DNA of 64,000 nt from Eggerthella sinensis (lineage in GTDB: Bacteria; Actinomycetota; Coriobacteriia; Coriobacteriales; Eggerthellaceae): contig NZ_PPTT01000012.1 in the NCBI RefSeq assembly GCF_003339815.1, positions 1-64,000 on the forward strand. The letters run 5' to 3'. A program made the position numbers and the translations under genes. Of the stretch, positions 21,960 through 30,676 are shown piece by piece (position 1 is the stretch's first letter; every line of letters begins with the position of its first letter). The notes below the pieces were generated by a model. That model saw only the letters and a program-made list of their open reading frames with translations. It was not told the DNA's origin and did not search any database.

Positions 21960-24181
21960 CGGGCGGCGTCCTCCGAAACGTCGGCGCCCTCGACCCGCCA
22001 CCGCGATGCGGCGAGGCCCATCTCGCGCGCCACGTCGTCCACCGAACGGCCGAGGTGCAACGCGTACGCGAGCGCCATGCCCGCCTGGGGCAGTTCCACC
22101 TGGGTGCGCTCGAGCAGCTGCGCGGCGGCGGCCGGTTGGGACGCACGGTCGACGCCGTCCGCCTCCCCTTCTTCTTCCCCCGCCCCTTCGAGCGCGCCTT
22201 CGAACGCCTCGAGCAGATCGGAGGTGCTCGAGAACAGGAAGAACACGCGCCCTCCCAGCACACGCGCCAGCTCGGCACGGGACGCGGCGGGCAGGTTGTC
22301 GTCCACGGCCACGATCCAACCCTTGCCCGCATCCACGAGCGGCAGCGGCGCGAAGCGCTCGACCGCCTCGCGCGGCAGCCGCTCCACGAGCGCGGGCAGC
22401 ACGAGGTCGGGCGCGGCCCGCACGTACATCGACTGCTGCTGCAGCGCGTAGGCCTGCGTGAGATGGCGCTCCTCCACGAGCCCCTGCGCGAGCAGCTCCT
22501 GGCCGAGCCGCACGCCGTGCTCGCGCGCGGACCCCACGGCGCTCTCGAGGTGCCCCGGCTCCACGAAGCCGCGCTCGAGCAGGGCGTCTCCCAGCAGGCG
22601 CCGGTAGCGCTCGAGCACCGAGGCGGGCAGGAACTCGTGGTCGGTCTTGTTCCACGTCGGGCCGCTCGTCGTCTGCGCGTCCTGCCCGTCCTGCGCGTTC
22701 GCTTCGGCCTCGTCGGCGGGCTCTTCCGGCGCGGTTTCCGGCACCGCCTCCGCAGCGGCCTGAGCCATGGGCTCCTTCGCCCGATGCCCCGTCACCGGCG
22801 CGGCGGCCGCCTTCGCCTCGCGGTTGCGCAGCAGCACGTAGGCGGCCTTCTGCCGCCAGGCGCGGAACGTCGCGCACATGTTGATGAGGTTGCCCCACAG
22901 AAGCCTGAGCGGGAACAGCGGCGGCAGCAGGATGGAGAACGCCATGGTGCGCCAGCCGTACACGTTCACGAGCGCGCGCCCGCGCAGCACCTGGCGCTCC
23001 ACCATCATGAACAGCAGGAACACGCACATCCACCACGAGAAGCTGTACAGCGGGTACATGACGGGCAGGTGCAGCTGCGGCGCGAACGTCTGCACGAGGA
23101 AGTACACGAGCACGGCGTAGCCCGGCAGCAGCACGAAGTTCGCGAACTTCGCCTTGAGGTCCTTGTACAGGAAGGTGCGCTCGGCGAACGTGAGCGCGCT
23201 CTTGCCGAACACGTCGCCCATGTTCGCGCTCTGCATGGTGATGCCGTACACCCACCGCGCCTTCTGCCGCACGGCCGCCTTGAACGTCGACGGGAACAGC
23301 GAGCGCGTGGCGATGTAGTCCCACACGGTGCGCCCGCGCCCGTCGACGCGCGGCACCTTCTCCAGCACGTAGTGCACGCGGAAGCCGCGCATGCGCAGGG
23401 TGAGCGACAGCTTGTAGTCCTCGGTCAGGCTGTTGCGCGGCAGCAGGTCCTCGCCCTCGAAGGCGTCGAGGACGCGCCGCCCGATGGCGAAGCCGGTGCC
23501 TGCCGACGGCACGAAGCCCAGCTCGTCGCGCATGACCATGGTGCGGAAGTGGTGCTCGGCGAACTCGTCGGCGTAGGTGGACGAGGTGAGCGTCTTGAAG
23601 AACAGCCGCAGCCGCGGCATGCGCTGCAGGGGGAACACGGGAAACTGCAGGGCGTCGAAGTCGTCGATCAGGTAGTTCGTCATCTTGAACTCGTTGGGAT
23701 GCACCACGTCTTCGGCGTCGTGGATGGTGACGCTCGCGAAGGACACGTCGTGCGCCTGCTCGTAGGCGCGGATGGCCCGCACGGTGTAGTTGATGTTGTC
23801 GGCCTTCGACGTGGGGCCCTCGTCCTCGCCCACCACGCACACGACGGTGCCCTCGTGGCGCGCCTCGAGCGCGCGGGCCACGGCGATGGTGGCCGCGTCG
23901 TTGGGGTACACGCCCAGAAACACCCGGTAGAGCGAGCGCGGGTACTGCGCGGAGCCCACGAGGTTGTCCACCACCTCGCCGAGCACGGCGTCTTCGTGCC
24001 AGGCGGCGATCACCACGGCCAGCATCTTCGGCGGCTTCTCGTTGATGAGCGACAGCCGCACGCGCTTCTTGCCGATGCCGCGGAACAGCGCGTAGATGTC
24101 CCAGAGCAGGTCGTCGGCGCCGAACACGATGAACGCGAGCGCCACGGCGAAGCCGATCCAGTACACCACCTGCGAATCCAT
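21956..24181 (-). CDS. nfrB: NfrB-like processive glycosyltransferase with MshEN domain
   Basis: A 741-residue inner-membrane protein, the size of E. coli NfrB. After a TM anchor (about 5-22), a family-2 glycosyltransferase domain (about 50-300) has VTIHDAEDVVHP, LTEDYKLSLTLR and RQKARWVYG (QxxRW, the mark of processive synthases). Three or four more TM segments follow (about 365-470), then an Ala/Glu-rich linker, then an MshEN/GspE-N region (about 550-615) with RLGQELLAQGLVEERHL. MshEN domains bind c-di-GMP; the first half-motif is degenerate. The ATG at 24181 follows GGAAGG. In E. coli NfrB needs WecB and c-di-GMP, and both activities are encoded next door. Confidence 0.85.
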   Translation of the reverse strand: MDSQVVYWIGFAVALAFIVFGADDLLWDIYALFRGIGKKRVRLSLINEKPPKMLAVVIAAWHEDAVLGEVVDNLVGSAQYPRSLYRVFLGVYPNDAATIAVARALEARHEGTVVCVVGEDEGPTSKADNINYTVRAIRAYEQAHDVSFASVTIHDAEDVVHPNEFKMTNYLIDDFDALQFPVFPLQRMPRLRLFFKTLTSSTYADEFAEHHFRTMVMRDELGFVPSAGTGFAIGRRVLDAFEGEDLLPRNSLTEDYKLSLTLRMRGFRVHYVLEKVPRVDGRGRTVWDYIATRSLFPSTFKAAVRQKARWVYGITMQSANMGDVFGKSALTFAERTFLYKDLKAKFANFVLLPGYAVLVYFLVQTFAPQLHLPVMYPLYSFSWWMCVFLLFMMVERQVLRGRALVNVYGWRTMAFSILLPPLFPLRLLWGNLINMCATFRAWRQKAAYVLLRNREAKAAAAPVTGHRAKEPMAQAAAEAVPETAPEEPADEAEANAQDGQDAQTTSGPTWNKTDHEFLPASVLERYRRLLGDALLERGFVEPGHLESAVGSAREHGVRLGQELLAQGLVEERHLTQAYALQQQSMYVRAAPDLVLPALVERLPREAVERFAPLPLVDAGKGWIVAVDDNLPAASRAELARVLGGRVFFLFSSTSDLLEAFEGALEGAGEEEGEADGVDRASQPAAAAQLLERTQVELPQAGMALAYALHLGRSVDDVAREMGLAASRWRVEGADVSEDAAR

Positions 24182-24332
24182 GTGCCGCCTTCCTTGAAGC
24201 CCGTCGCGTCCATCCGATTGCCCGCGCGAAAACGCCGTCGTTGCAGTTCGACTCCGAAGGGGCGCCGCCGCCGGGCGCGGTGCGTGCGACGCGCTACGAT
24301 ACCGTGCGACACTCATGAGGAAGGAGCGCATC

Positions 24333-25157
24333 ATGGCCGGTAGAAAGGGCGCAATCGCGTTCGGGCTCGTGTACATCCCGGTGGAGCTGTTCACGGCGAC
24401 GCAGGACGATGCCGTGCGGTTCAATCAGCTGGCAAAGGATAGCATGAAGCGCGTGCGCTACGTTAAAACGTGCCCCGACTGTCAACGAGAACTTAAACCG
24501 GACGACATCGTGAAGGGCTACCAGTACGAGAAGGGCAAGTACGTGGTGGTGGACGACGCGGAGCTCGACGCCATCAAAACCGACGCCGACCGCGCCATGA
24601 AGATCGTGCAGTTCTCCGACATGGCCGACGTGCCGCCCCTCTACTTCGAGAAGCCCTACCAGGTGGTGGCCCAGGCCGGCGGCGAGAAGGCGCTCGAGCT
24701 GCTGCGCCGCGCCATGGTGGACGAGGGCAAGATAGCCATCGGCACGACGGTGATGGGCAACTCCGAGACGCCCATCGCGCTCGTCCCCCACGACGACGAC
24801 CTCGTCATGATGACGCTGCACTACCAAAGCGAGGTCAAGGACATCCCGAAGACGCTCGCCCACCCCGACGTGGCCGACGAGGAGCTCGACATGGCGAAGA
24901 AACTCGTCGAGAGCATGACCGCGCCGTTCGACCCGTCCCGCTTCCGCAACACCTACCAGGAGAAGCTCATGGAGCTCATCCAGGACAAGATCGCCGGTAA
25001 GCAGATCGTCGCGGCCGAGCAGCACGAACAGCCGTCGAACATCATCAACCTCATGGACGCCCTGTCGGCCAGCCTCAAAGCGCGCGAGGAGGACGAGGAC
25101 AAGCCGAAGAAGCCTTCGGTGCGCAAGGGAGCGGCGAAGGCGCGGGCCACGGCCTAG
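24333..25157 (+). CDS. ku: Non-homologous end-joining protein Ku
   Basis: Ku forms a ring on DNA double-strand ends and recruits ligase LigD. The 274-residue protein has the bacterial Ku core: RKGAIAFGLVYIPVELF at the start, CPDCQRELKPDDIVKGYQYEKG, then FEKPYQVV, ALVPHDDDLVMMTL and the conserved YQEKLMELIQDKIAGK. The basic Lys/Arg-rich tail (about 255-274) is the usual LigD/DNA-contacting extension. The ATG at 24333 follows AAGGAG. No ligD, primase or nuclease partner is in the window. Confidence 0.94.
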   Translation: MAGRKGAIAFGLVYIPVELFTATQDDAVRFNQLAKDSMKRVRYVKTCPDCQRELKPDDIVKGYQYEKGKYVVVDDAELDAIKTDADRAMKIVQFSDMADVPPLYFEKPYQVVAQAGGEKALELLRRAMVDEGKIAIGTTVMGNSETPIALVPHDDDLVMMTLHYQSEVKDIPKTLAHPDVADEELDMAKKLVESMTAPFDPSRFRNTYQEKLMELIQDKIAGKQIVAAEQHEQPSNIINLMDALSASLKAREEDEDKPKKPSVRKGAAKARATA

Positions 25158-25158
25158 G

Positions 25159-25177
25159 CGCGCGGCCACGCCGCGCG
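25159..25177. terminator. Bidirectional hairpin after ku
   Basis: CGCGCGGC and GCCGCGCG pair around CAC, between the convergent ku gene and the membrane-protein gene at 25187. Confidence 0.55.
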
Positions 25178-25186
25178 AAACGCTCG

Positions 25187-25816
25187 CTACGCGGCGGCGA
25201 GCTCGCTCAGGCGGGAGAACGCGCCGGCGCGCGCCGACACCCACAGCGTGTCCACCGTGCCGTCCTCGAACGTGCGCTCGAACCGCACGCGCTGCGGCGC
25301 CCACGCGATGCCGAGGCACGTGCCCGCGATGGCCGCGCCGTTCATGAGCAGGTAGAGCACGTAGCCCTTGATGCCCACGGCGAACTCGACCATGGCGACG
25401 GGCAGCATGAGCAGGACGCCGAGCAGCACGTAGCCCGCGAACCCGTACAGCAGCGCCTGGCGCATCCCCACGGTGCGCGCGCCCACGGCCGCGGCGACGA
25501 TGGAGCACCACACGCCGAGGCCGGTGACCACCCCGAAGGTGGGAAGCGTCGAGGAGAAGGAGGCGTCGAGCGCCAGGAGCGCGGCCGCCACCGCGTACGA
25601 GACGGCGAGGCAGCGGGCGAACAGGGGGAGACGGCGAAACGCGACGGCGCCTTGCACGGCGCGCACCGCGACGAGCCGCCCGTGCGGGGCGCGCAACGGG
25701 CCCTTCGGCGCGTTCCCGATGCCCTCGTGCTCCCGGATGCGCGCGCAGGCGAACGCGCCTGCCAGCACCAGCACCATGACGGTGAGGATGATGCCGGAAA
25801 CCGTTTCCTCTTCCAC
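25187..25816 (-). CDS. Uncharacterised multi-pass membrane protein
   Basis: A 209-residue protein with a TM near the N-terminus (about 6-24), a basic loop with RAPHGRLVAVRAVQG, four more hydrophobic segments (about 66-165) and a soluble C-terminus with FERTFEDGTVDTLWVSARA. No family was recognised and no catalytic motif is seen. It is a single gene facing ku. An RBS-like AAAGGCGG lies before the ATG. Confidence 0.6.
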   Translation of the reverse strand: MEEETVSGIILTVMVLVLAGAFACARIREHEGIGNAPKGPLRAPHGRLVAVRAVQGAVAFRRLPLFARCLAVSYAVAAALLALDASFSSTLPTFGVVTGLGVWCSIVAAAVGARTVGMRQALLYGFAGYVLLGVLLMLPVAMVEFAVGIKGYVLYLLMNGAAIAGTCLGIAWAPQRVRFERTFEDGTVDTLWVSARAGAFSRLSELAAA

Positions 25817-25908
25817 GCCAACCGCCTTTCAAAGAAGCTGGTCATAGGTGCAGTATAGCATGCGGAAACGAGCCGTGCACGCAACCTGGAACCGCAGGGA
25901 AAACGGAC

Positions 25909-25932
25909 GGCGGGCCGCTTTCGCGACCCGCC
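25909..25932 (-). terminator. Terminator after the flavin reductase gene
   Basis: GGCGGG (25909-25914) and CCCGCC (25927-25932) pair; read on the minus strand the stem is followed by CGTCCGTTTTCC. Confidence 0.5.
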
Positions 25933-25976
25933 TTCAGGGGTGTAGCAGCCCGCCGCGGAGGGTCGGGCGGGTGCTC

Positions 25977-27884
25977 TTATGCCGTGGCGTTCGCCGCTGC
26001 GCTTGCGCCGGCGATGCGCCCGAACACGATGAGGTCCGGATACGAGTTCGCGCCCAGTCGGTTCGCTCCCTGCACGCCGCCCGTGCACTCGCCTGCTGCG
26101 TAGAGGTTCGCGATGGGCTCGCCGGCGTCCGTGCACACCTGCGCGTCGGCGTTTATGCGCACGCCGCCCATGGTGTAATGGATGGTCGGGCAGCGCTTCG
26201 ACGCGTAGAGGGGGGCGTCGTCGATAGGCGTGCCGAGCAATTCTTTGCCGGGGGTGATCTGGGTGTCCACGCCCGCTTCGCAGCAGGCGTTGTACCCGTC
26301 GATCGTGGTTTTCAGCGTATCGGCTGGTACGGCTATCTGCTTCGCAAGGTCTTCGACGCTTTCGGCTTGGAAGCTGTGGCCCGTTTCCACGAGTTCGGCG
26401 ATTTGATCGAGGCGGTCGCTTTCAACGTCGGTACTGTCCACGATGAGCCACATTTCCTGGTTCGGCTGCTCGAGTTCGGCGTTGGAGATGACGTCGCGGC
26501 GTTCGTCCTCGCGGATGAAGCGCTCGCCGTTCTCGTTCACGAACACGAAGTTCTCGATGGACATCCAGTTGCCCACGAACGTGGCCACGCCGCCGTTCTG
26601 CGGATCGCCCAGCGGATGGATCTGCACCAGCTCCATGTTGCGCAGTCCGGCACCTACCTGCTGCGCCACGGGAATGATGTCGCCGGTGGACGAGGCGACG
26701 TTCGACGAGGGCATGGTCTTGGTCACGCGCCCGTCGTACTGCATGGCAAGCTCGGCGTTGCGCCCGTAGCCGCCCGTGCCCAACACGACGCTCTTCGCCT
26801 TCACGGAGACGGGAGCGCCGCTCGACGGACGCGCGCCCTCGACGCCGGTAACCGCTCCGCCGCTTTCCACGATCTTGTCCACCTTCGCATCGGTGTAGAT
26901 CCTCACGCCCAGCTTCTCGGCGCTTTCGCGCAGCACGGATACGAAGTAGCTGCCGCCCTGCTCGCCCTTCCGCTCGACGTCCACCTCGTGCCCGCGCCGC
27001 CACATGCCGCCGATGGCCGTGTACACGTCGTCCACCAGTTCGAGGCCGTGGTCCTCCATCCAATGAAGGCCGTCCAACGCGTTGTCGGCCAGGATGCGCA
27101 CGAGCTCGGGGTCGCCCTGCTCGTCTCCGCCCTCGTACGTCTGCTGATAGTAGAGGTCGGTCGAATCCTCGATGCCGAGGGGTCCCTGCCGTTCGGGGTC
27201 GGGGGCGTTGTACACGCCCTCCCCGGCATTCGTGTTGCCGCCCACGATGTCCATCTTCTCCAACACGACGACGCTCGCACCCGCTTCGGCGGCGCTCACG
27301 GCCGCTGCCAGCGCAGCGCCGCCCGAGCCCACCACGCACACGTCGCACGTTTCCTCGACGGCCTCGGCGGCGGGAAGCGCGCTCGCGGCCTTCTGCGCTT
27401 TCGACACGTCTCCCCCGGCCTGCTTCCAACAGTCGGCGACGGCGGCGGAGAAGGCCATGGACGTCATCGTGGCGCCGCTGATGCTGTCGACGTTGAGGTT
27501 CTGCGCCGCGAGGTAGCGCTCCTTGAGCATGCGGCACGCCTCGTCTCCGATGTTGCGGCTCTCGTCTTCCTCGTAGGCGATGTCCGTCAGCTTGCCCTCG
27601 TCGAACGTGCAGGTGATGGAAATCTCGGCGTTGCGCCCCGTTCCCGTCGCCGCATAGGAGCCCGGGGTGAACGCTGCGGCCGCCTTCGCGGACTCGTCCG
27701 AGCCGCCCCCTGGCGCGCATCCCGCAAGGCCGGCGCCGAGCGCGGCGAACAGGCCTACGGCGAAGCTGCCCTTGACGAAACCGCGGCGATCGAGGGTGAG
27801 CGAGCGGCGCACGTTGCCCGCGATGCGGGTCATCGTCTGCGCGTAGCGTTGCTCGGCTTCGATCTCGTTCCGATTCTTGATCAT
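25977..27884 (-). CDS. Tat-exported flavinylated fumarate reductase-like oxidoreductase
   Basis: A 635-residue extracellular reductase. A Tat signal (DRRGFVK, 32-38) ends in a lipobox (LAGC, Cys56). An FMN-binding domain (about 75-155) carries the flavinylation motif SGATMTS (136-142), where ApbE would attach FMN. An FAD-binding-2/succinate dehydrogenase-type domain follows: GSGGAA (186-191), GGNTNAGEGVYNAPDP, HYTMGGVRINADAQV and NLYAAGECTGGVQGANRLGANS. Close families reduce fumarate, urocanate or other unsaturated acids with electrons from a membrane quinol or Rnf-like donor; the substrate here is unknown. It is divergent from membrane LuxR regulator 2. Confidence 0.9.
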   Translation of the reverse strand: MIKNRNEIEAEQRYAQTMTRIAGNVRRSLTLDRRGFVKGSFAVGLFAALGAGLAGCAPGGGSDESAKAAAAFTPGSYAATGTGRNAEISITCTFDEGKLTDIAYEEDESRNIGDEACRMLKERYLAAQNLNVDSISGATMTSMAFSAAVADCWKQAGGDVSKAQKAASALPAAEAVEETCDVCVVGSGGAALAAAVSAAEAGASVVVLEKMDIVGGNTNAGEGVYNAPDPERQGPLGIEDSTDLYYQQTYEGGDEQGDPELVRILADNALDGLHWMEDHGLELVDDVYTAIGGMWRRGHEVDVERKGEQGGSYFVSVLRESAEKLGVRIYTDAKVDKIVESGGAVTGVEGARPSSGAPVSVKAKSVVLGTGGYGRNAELAMQYDGRVTKTMPSSNVASSTGDIIPVAQQVGAGLRNMELVQIHPLGDPQNGGVATFVGNWMSIENFVFVNENGERFIREDERRDVISNAELEQPNQEMWLIVDSTDVESDRLDQIAELVETGHSFQAESVEDLAKQIAVPADTLKTTIDGYNACCEAGVDTQITPGKELLGTPIDDAPLYASKRCPTIHYTMGGVRINADAQVCTDAGEPIANLYAAGECTGGVQGANRLGANSYPDLIVFGRIAGASAAANATA

Positions 27885-28140
27885 GGTAGTCCCTCCTTGA
27901 CATCCCTTGTCTTCGCGACCGGCGCGACTTCGCCCGGCCGTGCTCCGATAGTGCGCTCGCGCAGGGCCGCCGTGAACCGCACGATGGGATGATCTTGGCG
28001 AAACCGGGATCACACGATCGGGTGAACTTGACATCGTGCCTGGTGAAACGAAGACCGTCTCAGGTCTGTTCCGCTGGAAACGCTTCGGAGTTCGCTATAC
28101 TGGGGCCTGAACCGCAGGATGCGACGGGAGGGGAAGACCC
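27885..28140. promoter_or_regulatory. Divergent control region, flavin reductase / LuxR 2
   Basis: This 256-bp gap holds TATACT (28096-28101) as a -10 for the LuxR gene on the plus strand and a ribosome binding site (CAAGGAGGGA, minus strand) for the reductase. Short GGGAT and GATC repeats lie near 28000-28030 but no single clear operator was found. Confidence 0.4.
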
Positions 28141-29607
28141 ATGAGGACGCATGAGACGCAGGCAAACGGGCGGTCGCGCGGCGTGCCCGCCGTGCTTCGG
28201 CAGGGTCGTCTGAGCGTGTTCGGCTTGTTCGCCACGCACGTGTGGATCTACTGCGTGCTGCACCGTGCGAACCTTGATGCCGGAGCATTGCCCGTCGAAG
28301 GAACGTTCTACGCGGCGCTCTCGCTGTTCCTCGTGCTTGCAGCCGTCGTCTCGTACCGGCGGCCGCCGCGCGGAAACCGTACGGCGGCATCGATCGCGGT
28401 TGCCTGTTTCATGGTGCCGGCAACGGTCGCGCTCGTGCTCTCGCCGCCCGGTGCGACCGATGCGCTTCGGCTCCTCGCCGCGATGTTCGGGGGCGTCGGC
28501 ATCGGTTGGTGCTATCTTCAATGGGGCGCGTTCTACGCCCGCCTCGACATCGACGACGCCATCGCGTGCGTGTTCGTCTCGCTCATCGCCGGATCGGCCG
28601 TCAAGGCCCTCGTCAACTACATGCCGCCCACAGCCGCCGCGGCGACGCTCGCCCTCTGCCCGCTCGCAACGCTGCTGCTCTGCCGCGATGCGATGCGCCA
28701 TGCCCCCGAGGCGCATCGCCGGACGGACCACTACAACCTGCGCACCATCCACACGTTGTGGAAGATCATGCTCGGCGTGGCCATCTACGGCCTCATCGTG
28801 GGCATCGTGCGCGGTTCGTCGTTCTCCCCCGCAGGCGAGACGTTCGGGTTCGTGACCACCGCGCACCATCTTGCGGAGATCGCGATGGGGGCGTTCATGC
28901 TGGTTTGGGTGTTCCGCCTCAAGCGGTCGATCGACGTGGCGAACCTGTGGCGCATCGTGGTGGTGGTCACCATGGTGGGACTGCTCATGCTGACGCTCGC
29001 GGGAGACGAATTGGGAGATGCGGGGTACATGATCATCGCCACCGCCCAGACGTTCATCGTCATGTTCTTCTGGCTCATGCTGGCCGACATCGCCCACCAC
29101 AGCGAGCTGCATCCGTTCACGGTGTTCAGCGCCGGGTGGGTGGCGTACGCGCTGCCGCTCAGCATCGGCATCGCCATGGCGAGCGCCGTGCCGCCCGGAT
29201 TGGCCTCGTCGCTCGTCATTCTGCTGGCCTACCTGTCGTCGATGGCCGTGATCTTCCTGCTCAACGACCGCAATTTCAGCCGCCAGCGCCTGCTCGCGGA
29301 TCTCTCGGAGCCGCCCGTCGAGGTGTCGGCGTACGAGGCCATCGACCGCAGCTGCGTGCTCATCGGGCGCGAAAAAGGGCTCACGCCGCGCGAGGTGGAG
29401 GTGATGCAGCTGCTGTGCAAGGGCCGCTCGAAGGGCTACATCGCCGAAACGTTCATGCTGTCCGAGAACACCGTGCGCTCGCACAGCAAGAACCTCTATC
29501 GCAAGCTCGACGTGCATTCGGTGCAGGAGATGCTCGCCCTCATCACCCGCCGATGGGCGGTTCCCATCGGCGCGATGCCGCAAGATCGCGAGGATGCCTC
29601 GCGTTAG
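28141..29607 (+). CDS. Multi-pass membrane LuxR-type regulator 2
   Basis: A 488-residue protein with about twelve hydrophobic segments (residues 22-395) and a LuxR/GerE helix-turn-helix (LTPREVEVMQLLCKGRSKGY and SENTVRSHSKNLYRKLDVHS, about 410-470). The ATG follows GGGAGGGGAAGACCC. It is divergent from the exported flavin reductase, the usual sensor-regulator arrangement for these enzymes in Eggerthellaceae, so it probably senses the reductase substrate; that is inferred from position. Its stop overlaps the stop of the convergent PAP2 gene (TTAG, 29604-29607). Confidence 0.88.
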   Translation: MRTHETQANGRSRGVPAVLRQGRLSVFGLFATHVWIYCVLHRANLDAGALPVEGTFYAALSLFLVLAAVVSYRRPPRGNRTAASIAVACFMVPATVALVLSPPGATDALRLLAAMFGGVGIGWCYLQWGAFYARLDIDDAIACVFVSLIAGSAVKALVNYMPPTAAAATLALCPLATLLLCRDAMRHAPEAHRRTDHYNLRTIHTLWKIMLGVAIYGLIVGIVRGSSFSPAGETFGFVTTAHHLAEIAMGAFMLVWVFRLKRSIDVANLWRIVVVVTMVGLLMLTLAGDELGDAGYMIIATAQTFIVMFFWLMLADIAHHSELHPFTVFSAGWVAYALPLSIGIAMASAVPPGLASSLVILLAYLSSMAVIFLLNDRNFSRQRLLADLSEPPVEVSAYEAIDRSCVLIGREKGLTPREVEVMQLLCKGRSKGYIAETFMLSENTVRSHSKNLYRKLDVHSVQEMLALITRRWAVPIGAMPQDREDASR

Positions 29608-30173
29608 GCGGAGGGGGTTCCGGCCGAGCCCGGCGGGGTGGCGGACGGGGGCCAGAGGCGCGTGACGACCCCTACCGAGGCGAGGCCCACGGCCACGCCG
29701 ATGACGGCGCCCGCGAGGATGTCGGTCGGATAGTGCACGTAGAGGTAGAGCCGCGAAAACGCGATGAGCCCGGCCACGAGCACGGCGGCAACCTTGACGA
29801 GCACGATGCCCTTGCCCTTGCCGGGCAAACAGCACAGCGCCGCCGCGGCGGCGAACGACACCATGGAGTGGTTCGAGGGGAACGAGTCGCCCGACGGCGG
29901 CGGGATGAGCAGCCCGGCGAACTCGTAGGTGACGAAGGGCCGCGCGCGGCCGAACAGGGGCTTCAGCACGAGCATGCCGAGGGCGGCCGTCACCGCCACC
30001 GCGACGAACACGGCCACGCCGAAACGGCGGTACCGCGGCAGCGCGATGAGCACGGCGGATGCGATGAGCCACACGAGGGCAAGATCGCCCAGGTGCGTGG
30101 CGATGAGCATGACGGTGTCGAGCAGCGGCGAGCGCAGGTGCTCTTGGATGGCGTCGAGGATGGCGATGTCCAC
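29604..30173 (-). CDS. PAP2 family membrane phosphatase
   Basis: A 189-residue membrane phosphatase, probably acting on undecaprenyl pyrophosphate or a phosphatidic-acid-like lipid at the outer face of the membrane. The three PAP2 motifs are KPLFGRARP, PSNHSM and SRLYLYVHYPTD, with five or six hydrophobic segments. The GTG at 30173 follows GGGAG with 7-base spacing; longer frames run through the phosphatase gene upstream. It begins 26 bases after that gene and is likely the last of a three-gene operon with 30200 and 30673. Confidence 0.88.
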   Translation of the reverse strand: MDIAILDAIQEHLRSPLLDTVMLIATHLGDLALVWLIASAVLIALPRYRRFGVAVFVAVAVTAALGMLVLKPLFGRARPFVTYEFAGLLIPPPSGDSFPSNHSMVSFAAAAALCCLPGKGKGIVLVKVAAVLVAGLIAFSRLYLYVHYPTDILAGAVIGVAVGLASVGVVTRLWPPSATPPGSAGTPSA

Positions 30174-30199
30174 AAGGGCTCCCGGTTCGGTCGACGAGG

Positions 30200-30676
30200 C
30201 TAGGAGCGCGCCGCGCCGGCGGTGAGCCAGGCGAGGAGGCCCGTGCATCCGGCCAGCACGTCGTCGTAGGTGGCGTCGAAGTCGCCCGTGTACCACGGGT
30301 CGGCCACGTCGCGGTCGAGGTCGGCGAACTCGAGCAGTTTACGGAGCTTGCCGTCGGCCCCGCGTCCCAGCTGGCGGCGCATGTCGCGCATGTTGGCCTC
30401 GTCCATGCCCACGATGAGATCCCACTGCTCAGCATCGTCGCGTCGCAGGCGGCGCGCCGTCTTGCCGCCGCAATCGATGCCCTGCGCCTCGAGAACGGCG
30501 CGCGTGCCGCGGTGCACGGGACTGCCAATCGCGTCGTCGTGGGTGGCAGCCGAGGCGATGTCGAAGGCATCGGCCATGCCGCGGCGCGCCACGAGGTCCT
30601 TCATGACGAACTCGGCCATGGTGGAGCGGCAGATGTTGCCGTGGCACACGAACAGGATGCGGTACGGCGCGCTCAT
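30200..30676 (-). CDS. Low-molecular-weight protein tyrosine phosphatase
   Basis: A cytosolic phosphatase of 158 residues. The P-loop CHGNICRS (Cys11 to Ser18) and the general-acid loop DPWYTGD are both present. Bacterial members often control capsule or exopolysaccharide kinases or dephosphorylate arginine or tyrosine on stress proteins; the target here is unknown. The ATG at 30676 overlaps the TGA of the upstream thioesterase gene (ATGA), so translation is coupled. Confidence 0.92.
   Translation of the reverse strand: MSAPYRILFVCHGNICRSTMAEFVMKDLVARRGMADAFDIASAATHDDAIGSPVHRGTRAVLEAQGIDCGGKTARRLRRDDAEQWDLIVGMDEANMRDMRRQLGRGADGKLRKLLEFADLDRDVADPWYTGDFDATYDDVLAGCTGLLAWLTAGAARS

Noticed and set aside
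18927-24343. Very long open frames on both strands across the cyclase-wecB-nfrB region
   Set aside because: They are shadows of the real genes caused by high GC; real genes have motifs, ribosome binding sites and expected lengths.
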